From Chitinophagaceae bacterium (GTDB lineage: Bacteria; Bacteroidota; Bacteroidia; Chitinophagales; Chitinophagaceae): a stretch of DNA of 21,989 nucleotides. The notes below the pieces were generated by a model, which did no database searches, had not been told where the DNA came from, and saw nothing but the letters and a program-made list of their open reading frames with translations. Every line of letters starts with the position of its first letter. The stretch's first letter is position 1. The translations under genes and the position numbers were made by a program. The stretch is from positions 1 to 21,989 of the forward strand of contig CANJDY010000010.1 of the NCBI GenBank assembly GCA_947472635.1, in the 5' to 3' direction. Below are positions 1 to 6,856 of the stretch, piece after piece.

Positions 1-174
1 AACAAAAAAATGCCGTTAGAAAAAATACATTTTGACAGCTGGTTATCCCTATTCAATCAGGTAATCGATGAATTACATGAAGGAAAAATAGCTACAATGG
101 CAAAAAAACGTGCCCAATCCATCGCAGCAGTAATGCAATTTAAAATGGAGCAAGCTCACCAAAAAAAACAATAA
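1..174 (+). CDS. Group III truncated haemoglobin, C-terminal part (5' end outside window)
   Basis: Frame 1 is open from the first base to a TAA at 172-174 and gives 57 residues. The segment HFDSWLSLFNQVIDEL, followed by an AKKRAQSIAAVMQFK-like stretch, matches the last two helices (G/H) of group III truncated haemoglobins. These are small haem proteins of about 130 residues, thought to bind oxygen, NO or ligands under low oxygen; their cellular role is poorly settled. The E- and F-helix haem ligands lie upstream of the window and cannot be checked. The gene ends 4 nt before elaA, so the two are probably co-transcribed and perhaps translationally coupled. Identification rests on remembered family sequence, not on a search. 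Confidence 0.8.
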   Translation, partial: NKKMPLEKIHFDSWLSLFNQVIDELHEGKIATMAKKRAQSIAAVMQFKMEQAHQKKQ

Positions 175-178
175 CTGG

Positions 179-634
179 ATGCAACTGAACTGGAAATTCA
201 ATTTCTTTAATGAACTAGGGGTGGATGAACTATATACCATTCTTCAATTACGCAATGAAGTATTTGTGGTAGAGCAAAACTGTGTGTACCAGGATGCCGA
301 TAATAAAGATGCCGCAAGTTATCACCTCACCGGTTGGGAGGGTAATACCCTGGCTGCTTATTGTCGCATTTTACCGCCCGGACTTTCCTACTCCGAAGCA
401 AGTATTGGCCGAGTAGTTTCTTCACCTGCCTATAGAAAGACCGGATGCGGCCGTGCATTAATGAATGAAGCCATCCTTCGGACTTTATCGCAATTTGACT
501 GCAACACAATTAGGATATCCGCACAACTTTACCTACAAAAATTTTATGAACAGCTAGGTTTCACTCCAGTAGGCGAAACTTATATGGAAGACAATATACC
601 CCATATTGAAATGTTACTTACCGGGGAAACATGA
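179..634 (+). CDS. elaA: ElaA-family GNAT N-acetyltransferase
   Basis: A 151-residue protein of normal length for the ElaA branch of the GNAT superfamily, which transfers an acetyl group from acetyl-CoA to an amine. The physiological acceptor of ElaA is not established. Family features are the N-terminal LQLRNEVFVVEQNCVYQD block (residues 22-39), IGRVVSSPAYR (76-86), the acetyl-CoA pyrophosphate-binding turn RKTGCGRALM (86-95), and the C-terminal FYEQLGFTPVGETYMEDNIPH stretch; Escherichia coli ElaA has the same blocks in the same order. The protein is cytosolic with no signal peptide. The ATG lies 4 nt after the haemoglobin stop with no clear Shine-Dalgarno sequence, so it depends on the upstream transcript. 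A candidate terminator lies about 170 nt downstream. Confidence 0.9.
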   Translation: MQLNWKFNFFNELGVDELYTILQLRNEVFVVEQNCVYQDADNKDAASYHLTGWEGNTLAAYCRILPPGLSYSEASIGRVVSSPAYRKTGCGRALMNEAILRTLSQFDCNTIRISAQLYLQKFYEQLGFTPVGETYMEDNIPHIEMLLTGET

Positions 635-804
635 GGCAGTAGATGAAAAAATGTAAATTAAATTGTATAGCGATTGTTCTTATTACAAAAGAAGTGTATA
701 TATTTGATAGTAAGTTAGCAAAGTGATAGCGTTTAAGTTTACCATCGGAAAACAACAAACATTTTTGTATGATGTGCCCCCCTGGAACCACAAGCAAAAC
801 TTCA

Positions 805-858
805 CGTTTATCCTTTGCTGCTTTTTTGACTAATCAGGAACGGGTAAACGATTTTTTT
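805..858 (+). terminator. Candidate intrinsic terminator after elaA
   Basis: CGTTTATCC (805-813) pairs with GGGTAAACG (842-850): nine pairs, one of them G-T. An A and seven T (852-858) follow on the plus strand. The 28-nt loop is longer than usual, so this is only moderately convincing. The rest of the 635-890 gap shows no supported gene. Confidence 0.4.
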
Positions 859-890
859 ACTCCCATTTAATTTTATTCTTTCAATCAACG

Positions 891-3800
891 CTAACCCGCC
901 AGCTCTGGCTTTAAATACTGTCCCGTAAAACTTCCTTTTACCTTTACCAGCTCCTCGGGAACCCCTTCAAATAAAAGCAACCCACCGCCATCGCCACCCT
1001 CCGGTCCAATGTCAATGATATGATCTGCCACTTTAATTACATCCATATTGTGTTCAATCACCAAAACGGTATTGCCTCTTTCCACCAGTTTATTGAGTAC
1101 TTCCAGCAAATGCTGGATATCCTGAAAGTGAAGTCCGGTAGTAGGTTCATCCAAAATATAAAAAGTTTTTCCGGTATCCTTTTTACCTAGTTCAGTAGAT
1201 AATTTTACCCGCTGGGCCTCGCCTCCGCTAAGGGTAACGGCACTCTGCCCCAGGGTAATATATCCCAATCCTACTTCCTTCAATACTTTAATTTTACGAT
1301 AAATAAAAGGTACCGCCTGAAAAAAATCCACTGCCTCATCCACCGTCATATCCAATACATCACTGATTGATTTACCCTTGTATCGAATCTCCAGCGTTTC
1401 GCGGTTATACCTTTTCCCATTGCACTTTTCGCAATGAACATACACGTCGGGTAAAAAATTCATTTCAATCACGCGCATACCGCCTCCTTCACAAACATTA
1501 CATCTGCCACTTTTTACATTAAATGAAAAACGCCCCGCAGTATAGCCCCGAATTTTTGCTTCGGGAACAGCGGCAAACAAAGTGCGGATATCCGTAAAGA
1601 ATCCGCAATAGGTGGCAGGGTTACTTCTCGGCGTTCTTCCAATCGGCGACTGGTCGATTTCAATCACTTTATCCACTTGCTCCAAACCCACGATGGACTT
1701 GTATTCGAGGGGACTCTGCTTTGAATCGTAACAGTGCTTACTTAGCAAAGGATACAGCGTTTCGTTGACCAACGTAGACTTCCCACTTCCACTTACACCA
1801 GTTACCAACACTAGTTTACCCAGCGGAAATTTTACCGTCAGATTTTTTAAATTATTTCCTTTGGCACCTTTCAATTCGATACAATTACCATTCCCTCTTC
1901 GCCTTTCCTTTGGCACCTGTATCGATTTTTTGCCGCTTAAATAAAGTGCCGTGTCGGATTTGGAAGCCAATACCTGTTTTGGCGTCCCCATTGCCACAAT
2001 CTCACCCCCATGCTTACCCGCTTTAGGACCAATATCAACTAGGTAATCTGCTGCCAACATAATATCCTTATCATGCTCCACTACCAATACACTGTTGCCA
2101 ATATCGCGTAAGTTTTGAAGGGCGCCAATCAGTCGTTGGTTATCCCTTTGATGTAAACCAATACTGGGCTCATCCAAAATATAAGTAATCCCTTGCAATT
2201 GTGACCCTATCTGTGTAGCCAGCCTAATACGCTGTGATTCACCACCACTAAGACTTTTGGAAGATCGATTGATGCTTAAATAGTTTAATCCCACATCCAA
2301 CAGAAACTGTAATCTTTCCCTGATCTCCTTTAGTACATCCTTAGCGATGGCATTCTGTTTCTTGCTCAGTCTATTTTCTACCCCGTCAAACCAATTCGCC
2401 AATTTGTCGAGATTGAGTGAACTTAATTCAGCAATATTTTTATCATCCACCTTAAACCAACAGCTTTCTTTTTTTAGCCTGCTCCCATTGCAGGTTGGGC
2501 AGTTATTGAGTTCCATAAATTTTTCCACCCAGGCACGCATCGCCTCTGTAGTATTACTTGCGGTAAACCATCTTTTTAACATGGGAACAATGCCCTCAAA
2601 ATCAATACCAGGGCCAGCAACATTGGTGGATGCAGACTGGTCCAAAGAAGCGCTATTAGAAAACCCTCCCTCTAATCCGCTTTCATGTAGTGTAAATTCT
2701 TCATTGTCATTTTCATCTTCCCCTATCGCATTGCCGTATAATAAAATATTCAATGCGGTGGCGGATAAACTGCTGATAGGTTTATCTAAACTGATTTTAT
2801 TTTTTTTGGCAATTGATTCGATATTTTTATACAGGTAAGCCTCGCGTTCCTCGCCTAGCGGGGCTATACCACCATCCTTGATAGAAAGGCTTCGGTCGGG
2901 CAATACAGATTCCATGCTAATGGAAAAAACATTTCCTAGGCCCTTACAAGTTGGACATGCCCCATAGGGACTATTGAAAGAGAAGGCATTGGGGGAAGGC
3001 TCTTCATAACTTATACCTGTTTCTAAACACATCAGTTGCTTACTATACACGGCCTCCCCAAGCAGCCCCGAAGGGGATGTGGTAGACTCTTCCTGATTTT
3101 TAGAAGACTTCTTTTTTAAAGGGTCTCCCCTAAGCACCCCTGCAGTGGAGTGGCTAACTAATTGAGGTGCCACAAACATCAGCCCTTTCCCAATCTGCAA
3201 AGTTTTTTGCACACTCTGACTCAACCTTAGTTTCATTTCCTCATTCACAGGCAATCGGTCCACTACCAGCTCTATATCATGAATTTTATAGCGGTCGACC
3301 TGCATTTTTGGAACCAAATCTTTTATCTCTCCATCAATCCTTACTTTTAAAAAGCCTTTCTTTCGGCTGTCTTCAAACAACTCCCGGTAATGCCCTTTTC
3401 GACCACGAACCAATGGCGCTAGTAAACTAATATTGGCATGTTTGAATTTCGAAAAAATATCCAGCACAATTTCTTCCTCACTAAACTTTACCATCTTCTT
3501 ACCTGTATTGTAACTATAGGCTTCTCCCACCCTTGCATAAAGCAACCGAAGAAAATCATATATTTCAGTAATGGTGCCCACGGTACTACGGGGATTTTTG
3601 TTGGTGGTTTTTTGCTCGATAGAAATCACTGGGGAAAGTCCGGTAATCTTGTCTACATCCGGCCGCTCCATATCACCCATAAACTGACGGGCATAAGCGC
3701 TGAAGCTTTCCATATAACGCCGCTGCCCCTCATTATAAATGGTGTCAAAAGCAAGGGATGATTTTCCACTTCCACTTACGCCAGTAAATACCACCAACTG

Positions 3801-3914
3801 ATTCTTTGGAATTTTAATATCAATATTTTTCAGGTTGTGCTCCCTGGCTCCAAATACTTCGATAAATTCATTGCTGATTAGATCGCTGGAGGAATTATTT
3901 TTCGCTTTTGCCAT
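891..3914 (-). CDS. uvrA: Excinuclease ABC subunit A (UvrA), with two lineage-specific insertions
   Basis: UvrA is the damage-sensing ATPase dimer of nucleotide excision repair; it loads UvrB at lesions in the cytosol. The protein has 1007 residues, against about 940 in E. coli. ABC module 1 shows Walker A GVSGSGKS (45-52), signature LSGGESQR (555-562) and Walker B ILDEPS (579-584). Module 2 shows Walker A at 706-713, signature LSGGEAQR (895-902) and ILDEP (920-924). The C-terminal zinc module is intact (C805, C808, C828, C831; CX2C-X19-CX2C). The first zinc site keeps C296, C320 and C323, but residue 299 is Thr where E. coli has the second Cys. The extra length lies mainly in low-complexity stretches at about 256-288 and 401-437. 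The ATG at 3914 gives MAKAKNN; 3931-3938 on the minus strand reads TACCTTTA, one base from the Bacteroidota -7 motif. recQ lies upstream on the same strand, 137 nt away. Confidence 0.97.
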   Translation of the reverse strand: MAKAKNNSSSDLISNEFIEVFGAREHNLKNIDIKIPKNQLVVFTGVSGSGKSSLAFDTIYNEGQRRYMESFSAYARQFMGDMERPDVDKITGLSPVISIEQKTTNKNPRSTVGTITEIYDFLRLLYARVGEAYSYNTGKKMVKFSEEEIVLDIFSKFKHANISLLAPLVRGRKGHYRELFEDSRKKGFLKVRIDGEIKDLVPKMQVDRYKIHDIELVVDRLPVNEEMKLRLSQSVQKTLQIGKGLMFVAPQLVSHSTAGVLRGDPLKKKSSKNQEESTTSPSGLLGEAVYSKQLMCLETGISYEEPSPNAFSFNSPYGACPTCKGLGNVFSISMESVLPDRSLSIKDGGIAPLGEEREAYLYKNIESIAKKNKISLDKPISSLSATALNILLYGNAIGEDENDNEEFTLHESGLEGGFSNSASLDQSASTNVAGPGIDFEGIVPMLKRWFTASNTTEAMRAWVEKFMELNNCPTCNGSRLKKESCWFKVDDKNIAELSSLNLDKLANWFDGVENRLSKKQNAIAKDVLKEIRERLQFLLDVGLNYLSINRSSKSLSGGESQRIRLATQIGSQLQGITYILDEPSIGLHQRDNQRLIGALQNLRDIGNSVLVVEHDKDIMLAADYLVDIGPKAGKHGGEIVAMGTPKQVLASKSDTALYLSGKKSIQVPKERRRGNGNCIELKGAKGNNLKNLTVKFPLGKLVLVTGVSGSGKSTLVNETLYPLLSKHCYDSKQSPLEYKSIVGLEQVDKVIEIDQSPIGRTPRSNPATYCGFFTDIRTLFAAVPEAKIRGYTAGRFSFNVKSGRCNVCEGGGMRVIEMNFLPDVYVHCEKCNGKRYNRETLEIRYKGKSISDVLDMTVDEAVDFFQAVPFIYRKIKVLKEVGLGYITLGQSAVTLSGGEAQRVKLSTELGKKDTGKTFYILDEPTTGLHFQDIQHLLEVLNKLVERGNTVLVIEHNMDVIKVADHIIDIGPEGGDGGGLLLFEGVPEELVKVKGSFTGQYLKPELAG
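3051..3149 (-). repeat. Pair of GC-rich direct repeats inside uvrA (in-frame insertion)
   Basis: On the plus strand GGCCTCCCCAAGCAGCCCC (3051-3069) and GGTCTCCCCTAAGCACCCC (3122-3140) agree at all but one substitution and two single-base indels. The similarity continues loosely into a trailing G-rich stretch ending in GTGG. Between them lies an A/T-rich lysine/serine-coding spacer. Translated, the two units give related peptides, STAGVLRGD (256-264) and SPSGLLGEA (280-288). The composition differs sharply from the surrounding gene. This resembles in-frame invasion of a coding region by a short dispersed repeat; that origin is inferred. Confidence 0.5.
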
Positions 3915-4051
3915 GTATGTAAACTTACTGTAAAGGTACTAAACAAAAAGGGCGTGATTTAGTTGAAAATATTCTGACTGGATAAAAGAGCTGCAGGTGC
4001 GGAAGCTGAAGGATTTATTCAGATGAGAAAAATCATTCACTACAAGTCGCC

Positions 4052-6205
4052 CTAAGCTTCATTCATTCGTTTGAGGTAATTAATAACTGCTGAAATTTCT
4101 CCATATGAGTATTCTTCCCCTAGGTTTTTCTTGACAGGACCAATGGCCAAACTGTTTTTATTTTCCTCAATCGCTTTTATGATAGCAGGTAATTTATCTT
4201 TTCGTACAATTTCATTGATATTTATTTCACCCGAAAAAACAAAATGCCCCAAATGCTCTTCAATGGTACTTCTTTTCAGCTTTCTTTCAGCTGCAATTTG
4301 ATCAATATCTTTTCCCAACTGAAATAGTTGCAGGCTGATTGTTTTAGTTTCAGTAGGCTTGCTAGAAACTGCTACTGCACGTTGCCTTTTGGGTGCCTTT
4401 GCTTCCATTTTGGTCGCCAGCCCATTCAACCTACAGTAATCAATGATAGGATCCAAAAACAGGGAACCATACTTCACGATTTTTAAATTTCCAAAGCCGG
4501 ATATATTTGCCAGATCAGCTGTTGTGATTGGTAAATAAGTGGCCATTTCCAAGAGGGTGGCATCTGAAAAAACCTGAAAGGCAGCCACATTTTCCTCTTT
4601 AGCAATTTGATACCGAATAGCCTTTAAGGTGGTAAACAATTCTCGGTGGGCAGTTTCATTTCGCTGGTTACTCAAAGGGGTTTCTTTTCTTTCGGTCACA
4701 GATTTTACTAACCGCACCTTCATTTCACCCAGTAGGATCTGGCGACTGGCCTCATTCAACTGAAGCACGGGGTATTCGCCCTCACTCTGTTGTAAATACT
4801 TCAAATGAAGCATTTCCCGCAGGTATAATTTCCATTGATCCTTGCTGATTTCTTTTCCAATACCATAGGTTTTTAGTGACTGGTGCTCAGGCCTAGTAGT
4901 ACTGCTGCCCCTCAAAAAATCAATCACGTAATTGATACCAAATTTGCCCTTCAGTCGACTGACCGCACTTAGTAATTTCTGTGCTTCTATAGTGGCATCC
5001 GCCTTTTCCTCGTCACTCAAACAAACATCACAACTACCACAAAATGCAGGTGCTGCCTCGTCAAAATAATTTAATAAATATTGTCGCCTACAATGCCTAG
5101 TTGAACAAAGCATTGCCATTTGATCCAGCTTCTTAAGCATAATCTTTGACTGTGCTTCGTTGCCTTCAATGGTCGCAAAATTCTTTAATTTAAAAACATC
5201 GGCGGCACTATAAAACAAAATTGCTTCACTCGGTAAACCATCTCTTCCCGCTCGACCCGTTTCCTGATAATAACCCTCAATATTTTTAGGAAGGTCGGCA
5301 TGTACCACATAGCGTACATTACTTTTATTAATGCCCATTCCAAAAGCGATGGTAGCTACCATTATTTTTATTTCATCGCGCAAAAAGCGCTCTTGGTTAG
5401 ACTCTTTAATATTTTTTTCCAGCCCTGCATGATAGGCTGCAGCTGCATACCCGTGGCTTCGTAAATCTGTCGCCAGCTTTTCCGTAGCATTTCTACTAAG
5501 GCAATAAATAATTCCGCAATCCTCCTGGTGTTCCTGAAGATAAGCTAACAGTTGAGGCAGATAATTTTTTTTTGGTTTGATAAAATAACTGATGTTGGGC
5601 CGATTAAAGGAATTTTCAAAAACAGTATAGTCCGTTACCTCTAGCTTTTGAATGATATCCTTTTTGGTAAGTTTATCCGCAGTGGCCGTTAACGCAATGA
5701 TGGGTGTATCAGGAAATTGATTTTTTAGTTGGCCCAATATTAAATACTCCGGCCTGAAATCATGCCCCCAATGACTGATGCAATGCGCTTCATCAATGGC
5801 AAACAGAGACACATTAATTTCTTTCAGATATGCTAATAGACTGTTTTGGCCTAGAAGTCTTTCTGGAGCAACATACAATAGTTTTAGCTGATTGTTTTTC
5901 AGCATCCTGATGATGGTAGATTGTTCGGCAGCAGATTGCGATGAATTTAAAAATGCGGCGGCTACCCCATTTAATTTCAAAGCGTCTACCTGGTCTTTCA
6001 TCAAGGCGATTAGCGGTGATACTACTATGGTAACTCCCTCAAAGACCAATGCCGGTATTTGATAGCACAAAGACTTACCCCCGCCGGTAGGCATTAAAAC
6101 AATGCTATCTTTTTTTGCTAAAACATTTTCGATAATCTCCTGCTGGTTATGTCTGAATTCATTATAGCCGAAATATTGTCGCAGGGTTTGCCGGATATCC
6201 ATCAT
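4052..6205 (-). CDS. recQ: ATP-dependent DNA helicase RecQ with C-terminal helix-turn-helix extension
   Basis: RecQ is a 3'-5' DNA helicase acting in recombination and fork repair. The protein has 717 residues. Helicase lobe 1 has MPTGGGKS (38-45, Walker A) and DEAH (138-141). Lobe 2 has the arginine-finger motif QETGRAGRDG (314-323). The RecQ zinc site is complete: C372, C389, C392 and C395, with the same spacing as E. coli RecQ. A winged-helix region (about 400-495) and an HRDC domain (about 520-595) follow. Residues about 620-715 resemble the extra C-terminal helix-turn-helix domain found on many Bacteroidota and Firmicutes RecQ proteins, which explains the length over E. coli (about 610). 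The start is ambiguous between two adjacent ATG codons (MMDIR). uvrA follows on the same strand. Confidence 0.96.
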   Translation of the reverse strand: MMDIRQTLRQYFGYNEFRHNQQEIIENVLAKKDSIVLMPTGGGKSLCYQIPALVFEGVTIVVSPLIALMKDQVDALKLNGVAAAFLNSSQSAAEQSTIIRMLKNNQLKLLYVAPERLLGQNSLLAYLKEINVSLFAIDEAHCISHWGHDFRPEYLILGQLKNQFPDTPIIALTATADKLTKKDIIQKLEVTDYTVFENSFNRPNISYFIKPKKNYLPQLLAYLQEHQEDCGIIYCLSRNATEKLATDLRSHGYAAAAYHAGLEKNIKESNQERFLRDEIKIMVATIAFGMGINKSNVRYVVHADLPKNIEGYYQETGRAGRDGLPSEAILFYSAADVFKLKNFATIEGNEAQSKIMLKKLDQMAMLCSTRHCRRQYLLNYFDEAAPAFCGSCDVCLSDEEKADATIEAQKLLSAVSRLKGKFGINYVIDFLRGSSTTRPEHQSLKTYGIGKEISKDQWKLYLREMLHLKYLQQSEGEYPVLQLNEASRQILLGEMKVRLVKSVTERKETPLSNQRNETAHRELFTTLKAIRYQIAKEENVAAFQVFSDATLLEMATYLPITTADLANISGFGNLKIVKYGSLFLDPIIDYCRLNGLATKMEAKAPKRQRAVAVSSKPTETKTISLQLFQLGKDIDQIAAERKLKRSTIEEHLGHFVFSGEININEIVRKDKLPAIIKAIEENKNSLAIGPVKKNLGEEYSYGEISAVINYLKRMNEA

Positions 6206-6488
6206 ACATTATCTTTTTTATACATTTCGACCATGCTAAGATAAAACAAGAAATTGATTGGATAATTACCAACTGTAAAATGAAAGTATAATTTATAGCA
6301 GTTTCTGTTAACCTACCCGCCGTGCTACTGTTAAAAATAAGAAAATTAATGCCTGCGGACCAATCTTACTGCTTCCACCAACGGAACCACTGGAATTGCA
6401 AAAGATTGATTTCGCTTTGATTATCAAGATTTTCAAGCTGATCTCAACCTGCTGTATTCCTTTAATTGCTATGCTTGGCTAAAATTTA
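6206..6488. other. Non-coding stretch between recQ and the hom promoter
   Basis: This is a divergent intergenic region. I see no supported gene. One minus-strand frame stays open for just under 60 codons around 6305-6480 but has no ATG start and no recognisable family. It probably contains the recQ promoter, but no sequence there matches the Bacteroidota consensus well enough to place it. Confidence 0.5.
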
Positions 6489-6521
6489 TTTGGAACTATC
6501 CCCTTTGCACATTTACCTTTG
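6489..6521 (+). promoter_or_regulatory. Bacteroidota-type promoter for the SAM riboswitch-hom transcript
   Basis: TTTG at 6489-6492 and TACCTTTG at 6514-6521 are separated by 21 nt. They match the Bacteroidota -33 (TTTG) and -7 (TAnnTTTG) elements with family-typical spacing. The expected start of transcription is a few bases after 6521, just ahead of riboswitch helix P1 at 6541, which supports the call. Confidence 0.7.
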
Positions 6522-6540
6522 CACCAGTTCTTTAGTTATC

Positions 6541-6660
6541 ACTTATCAAGAAAGGCAGAGGGTAATGGCCCGTTGAAGCCTTGGCAACCTATTCTTCTAC
6601 TCCACTCAGGACGACCAGGAAAAAGGTGCCAATTCCATCCGCTACGGCGGAGAGATAGGT
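6541..6660 (+). ncRNA. SAM-I (S-box) riboswitch aptamer
   Basis: The sequence carries the S-box core landmarks in order: AAGAAAGGCAGAGGG, GAAGCC, TTGGCAACC, AAGGTGCCAATTCC and GAGAGAT. Helix P1 is formed by ACTTATC (6541-6547) and GATAGGT (6654-6660), seven pairs with one G-T. SAM-I aptamers bind S-adenosylmethionine and usually switch off methionine-synthesis genes. Here the aptamer is followed by a transcription-termination platform and then hom. A 93-codon reading frame that overlaps this element on the plus strand is an accident of the RNA. Confidence 0.95.
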
Positions 6661-6713
6661 CAGATTTACAGCTCCAAATATCTACACAAAATATTTACAG
6701 CTCATCTGATTTA
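6656..6713 (+). promoter_or_regulatory. Antiterminator helix of the SAM riboswitch
   Basis: TAGGTCAGAT (6656-6665) can pair with ATCTGATTTA (6704-6713): ten contiguous pairs including two G-T. The 5' strand contains the last five bases of P1 (6656-6660). The 3' strand overlaps the 5' half and loop of the terminator. P1 plus terminator and this helix are therefore mutually exclusive, as expected of a SAM-off switch. An 11-nt direct repeat ATTTACAGCTC at 6664-6674 and 6693-6703 lies in the same platform. Confidence 0.75.
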
Positions 6714-6728
6714 CGGATGAGCTTTTTT
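6699..6728 (+). terminator. Riboswitch-controlled intrinsic terminator
   Basis: AGCTCATC (6699-6706) and GATGAGCT (6716-6723) form an eight-pair stem with a 9-nt loop, followed by a run of T to 6728. It lies 128 nt before the hom ATG, so termination here would prevent hom expression when SAM is bound. Confidence 0.85.
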
Positions 6729-6856
6729 GTTGTTCCTAAGCAATCTGGGGAATCACTTCAAACTCATTCAATCATCATTATTTGCAAACTGACTTAATCA
6801 ACCAGTTACTATAAGTGTAACTAAAGAATATGCTTTAAAAAACAAACTATTAACTG

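Noticed and set aside
769..873. 34-codon plus-strand frame (MMCPPGTTSK...) after elaA
   Set aside because: It overlaps the candidate terminator, has no ribosome-binding signal and resembles nothing known.
2347..2838. 163-residue plus-strand frame opposite uvrA
   Set aside because: It is antisense to a confidently identified gene, and its sequence is a low-complexity by-product of the uvrA codons.
3968..4025. Small inverted repeat CTGAA/TTCAG between recQ and uvrA
   Set aside because: Only five pairs and no T-tract; too weak to call a terminator in AT-rich DNA.
6305..6480. Minus-strand open stretch of just under 60 codons between recQ and hom
   Set aside because: It has no ATG start and no recognisable protein family, and the region is better explained as non-coding.
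6519..6797. 93-codon plus-strand reading frame upstream of hom
   Set aside because: It runs straight through the SAM-I riboswitch and its terminator, and its translation matches no family. The RNA structure explains the conservation.
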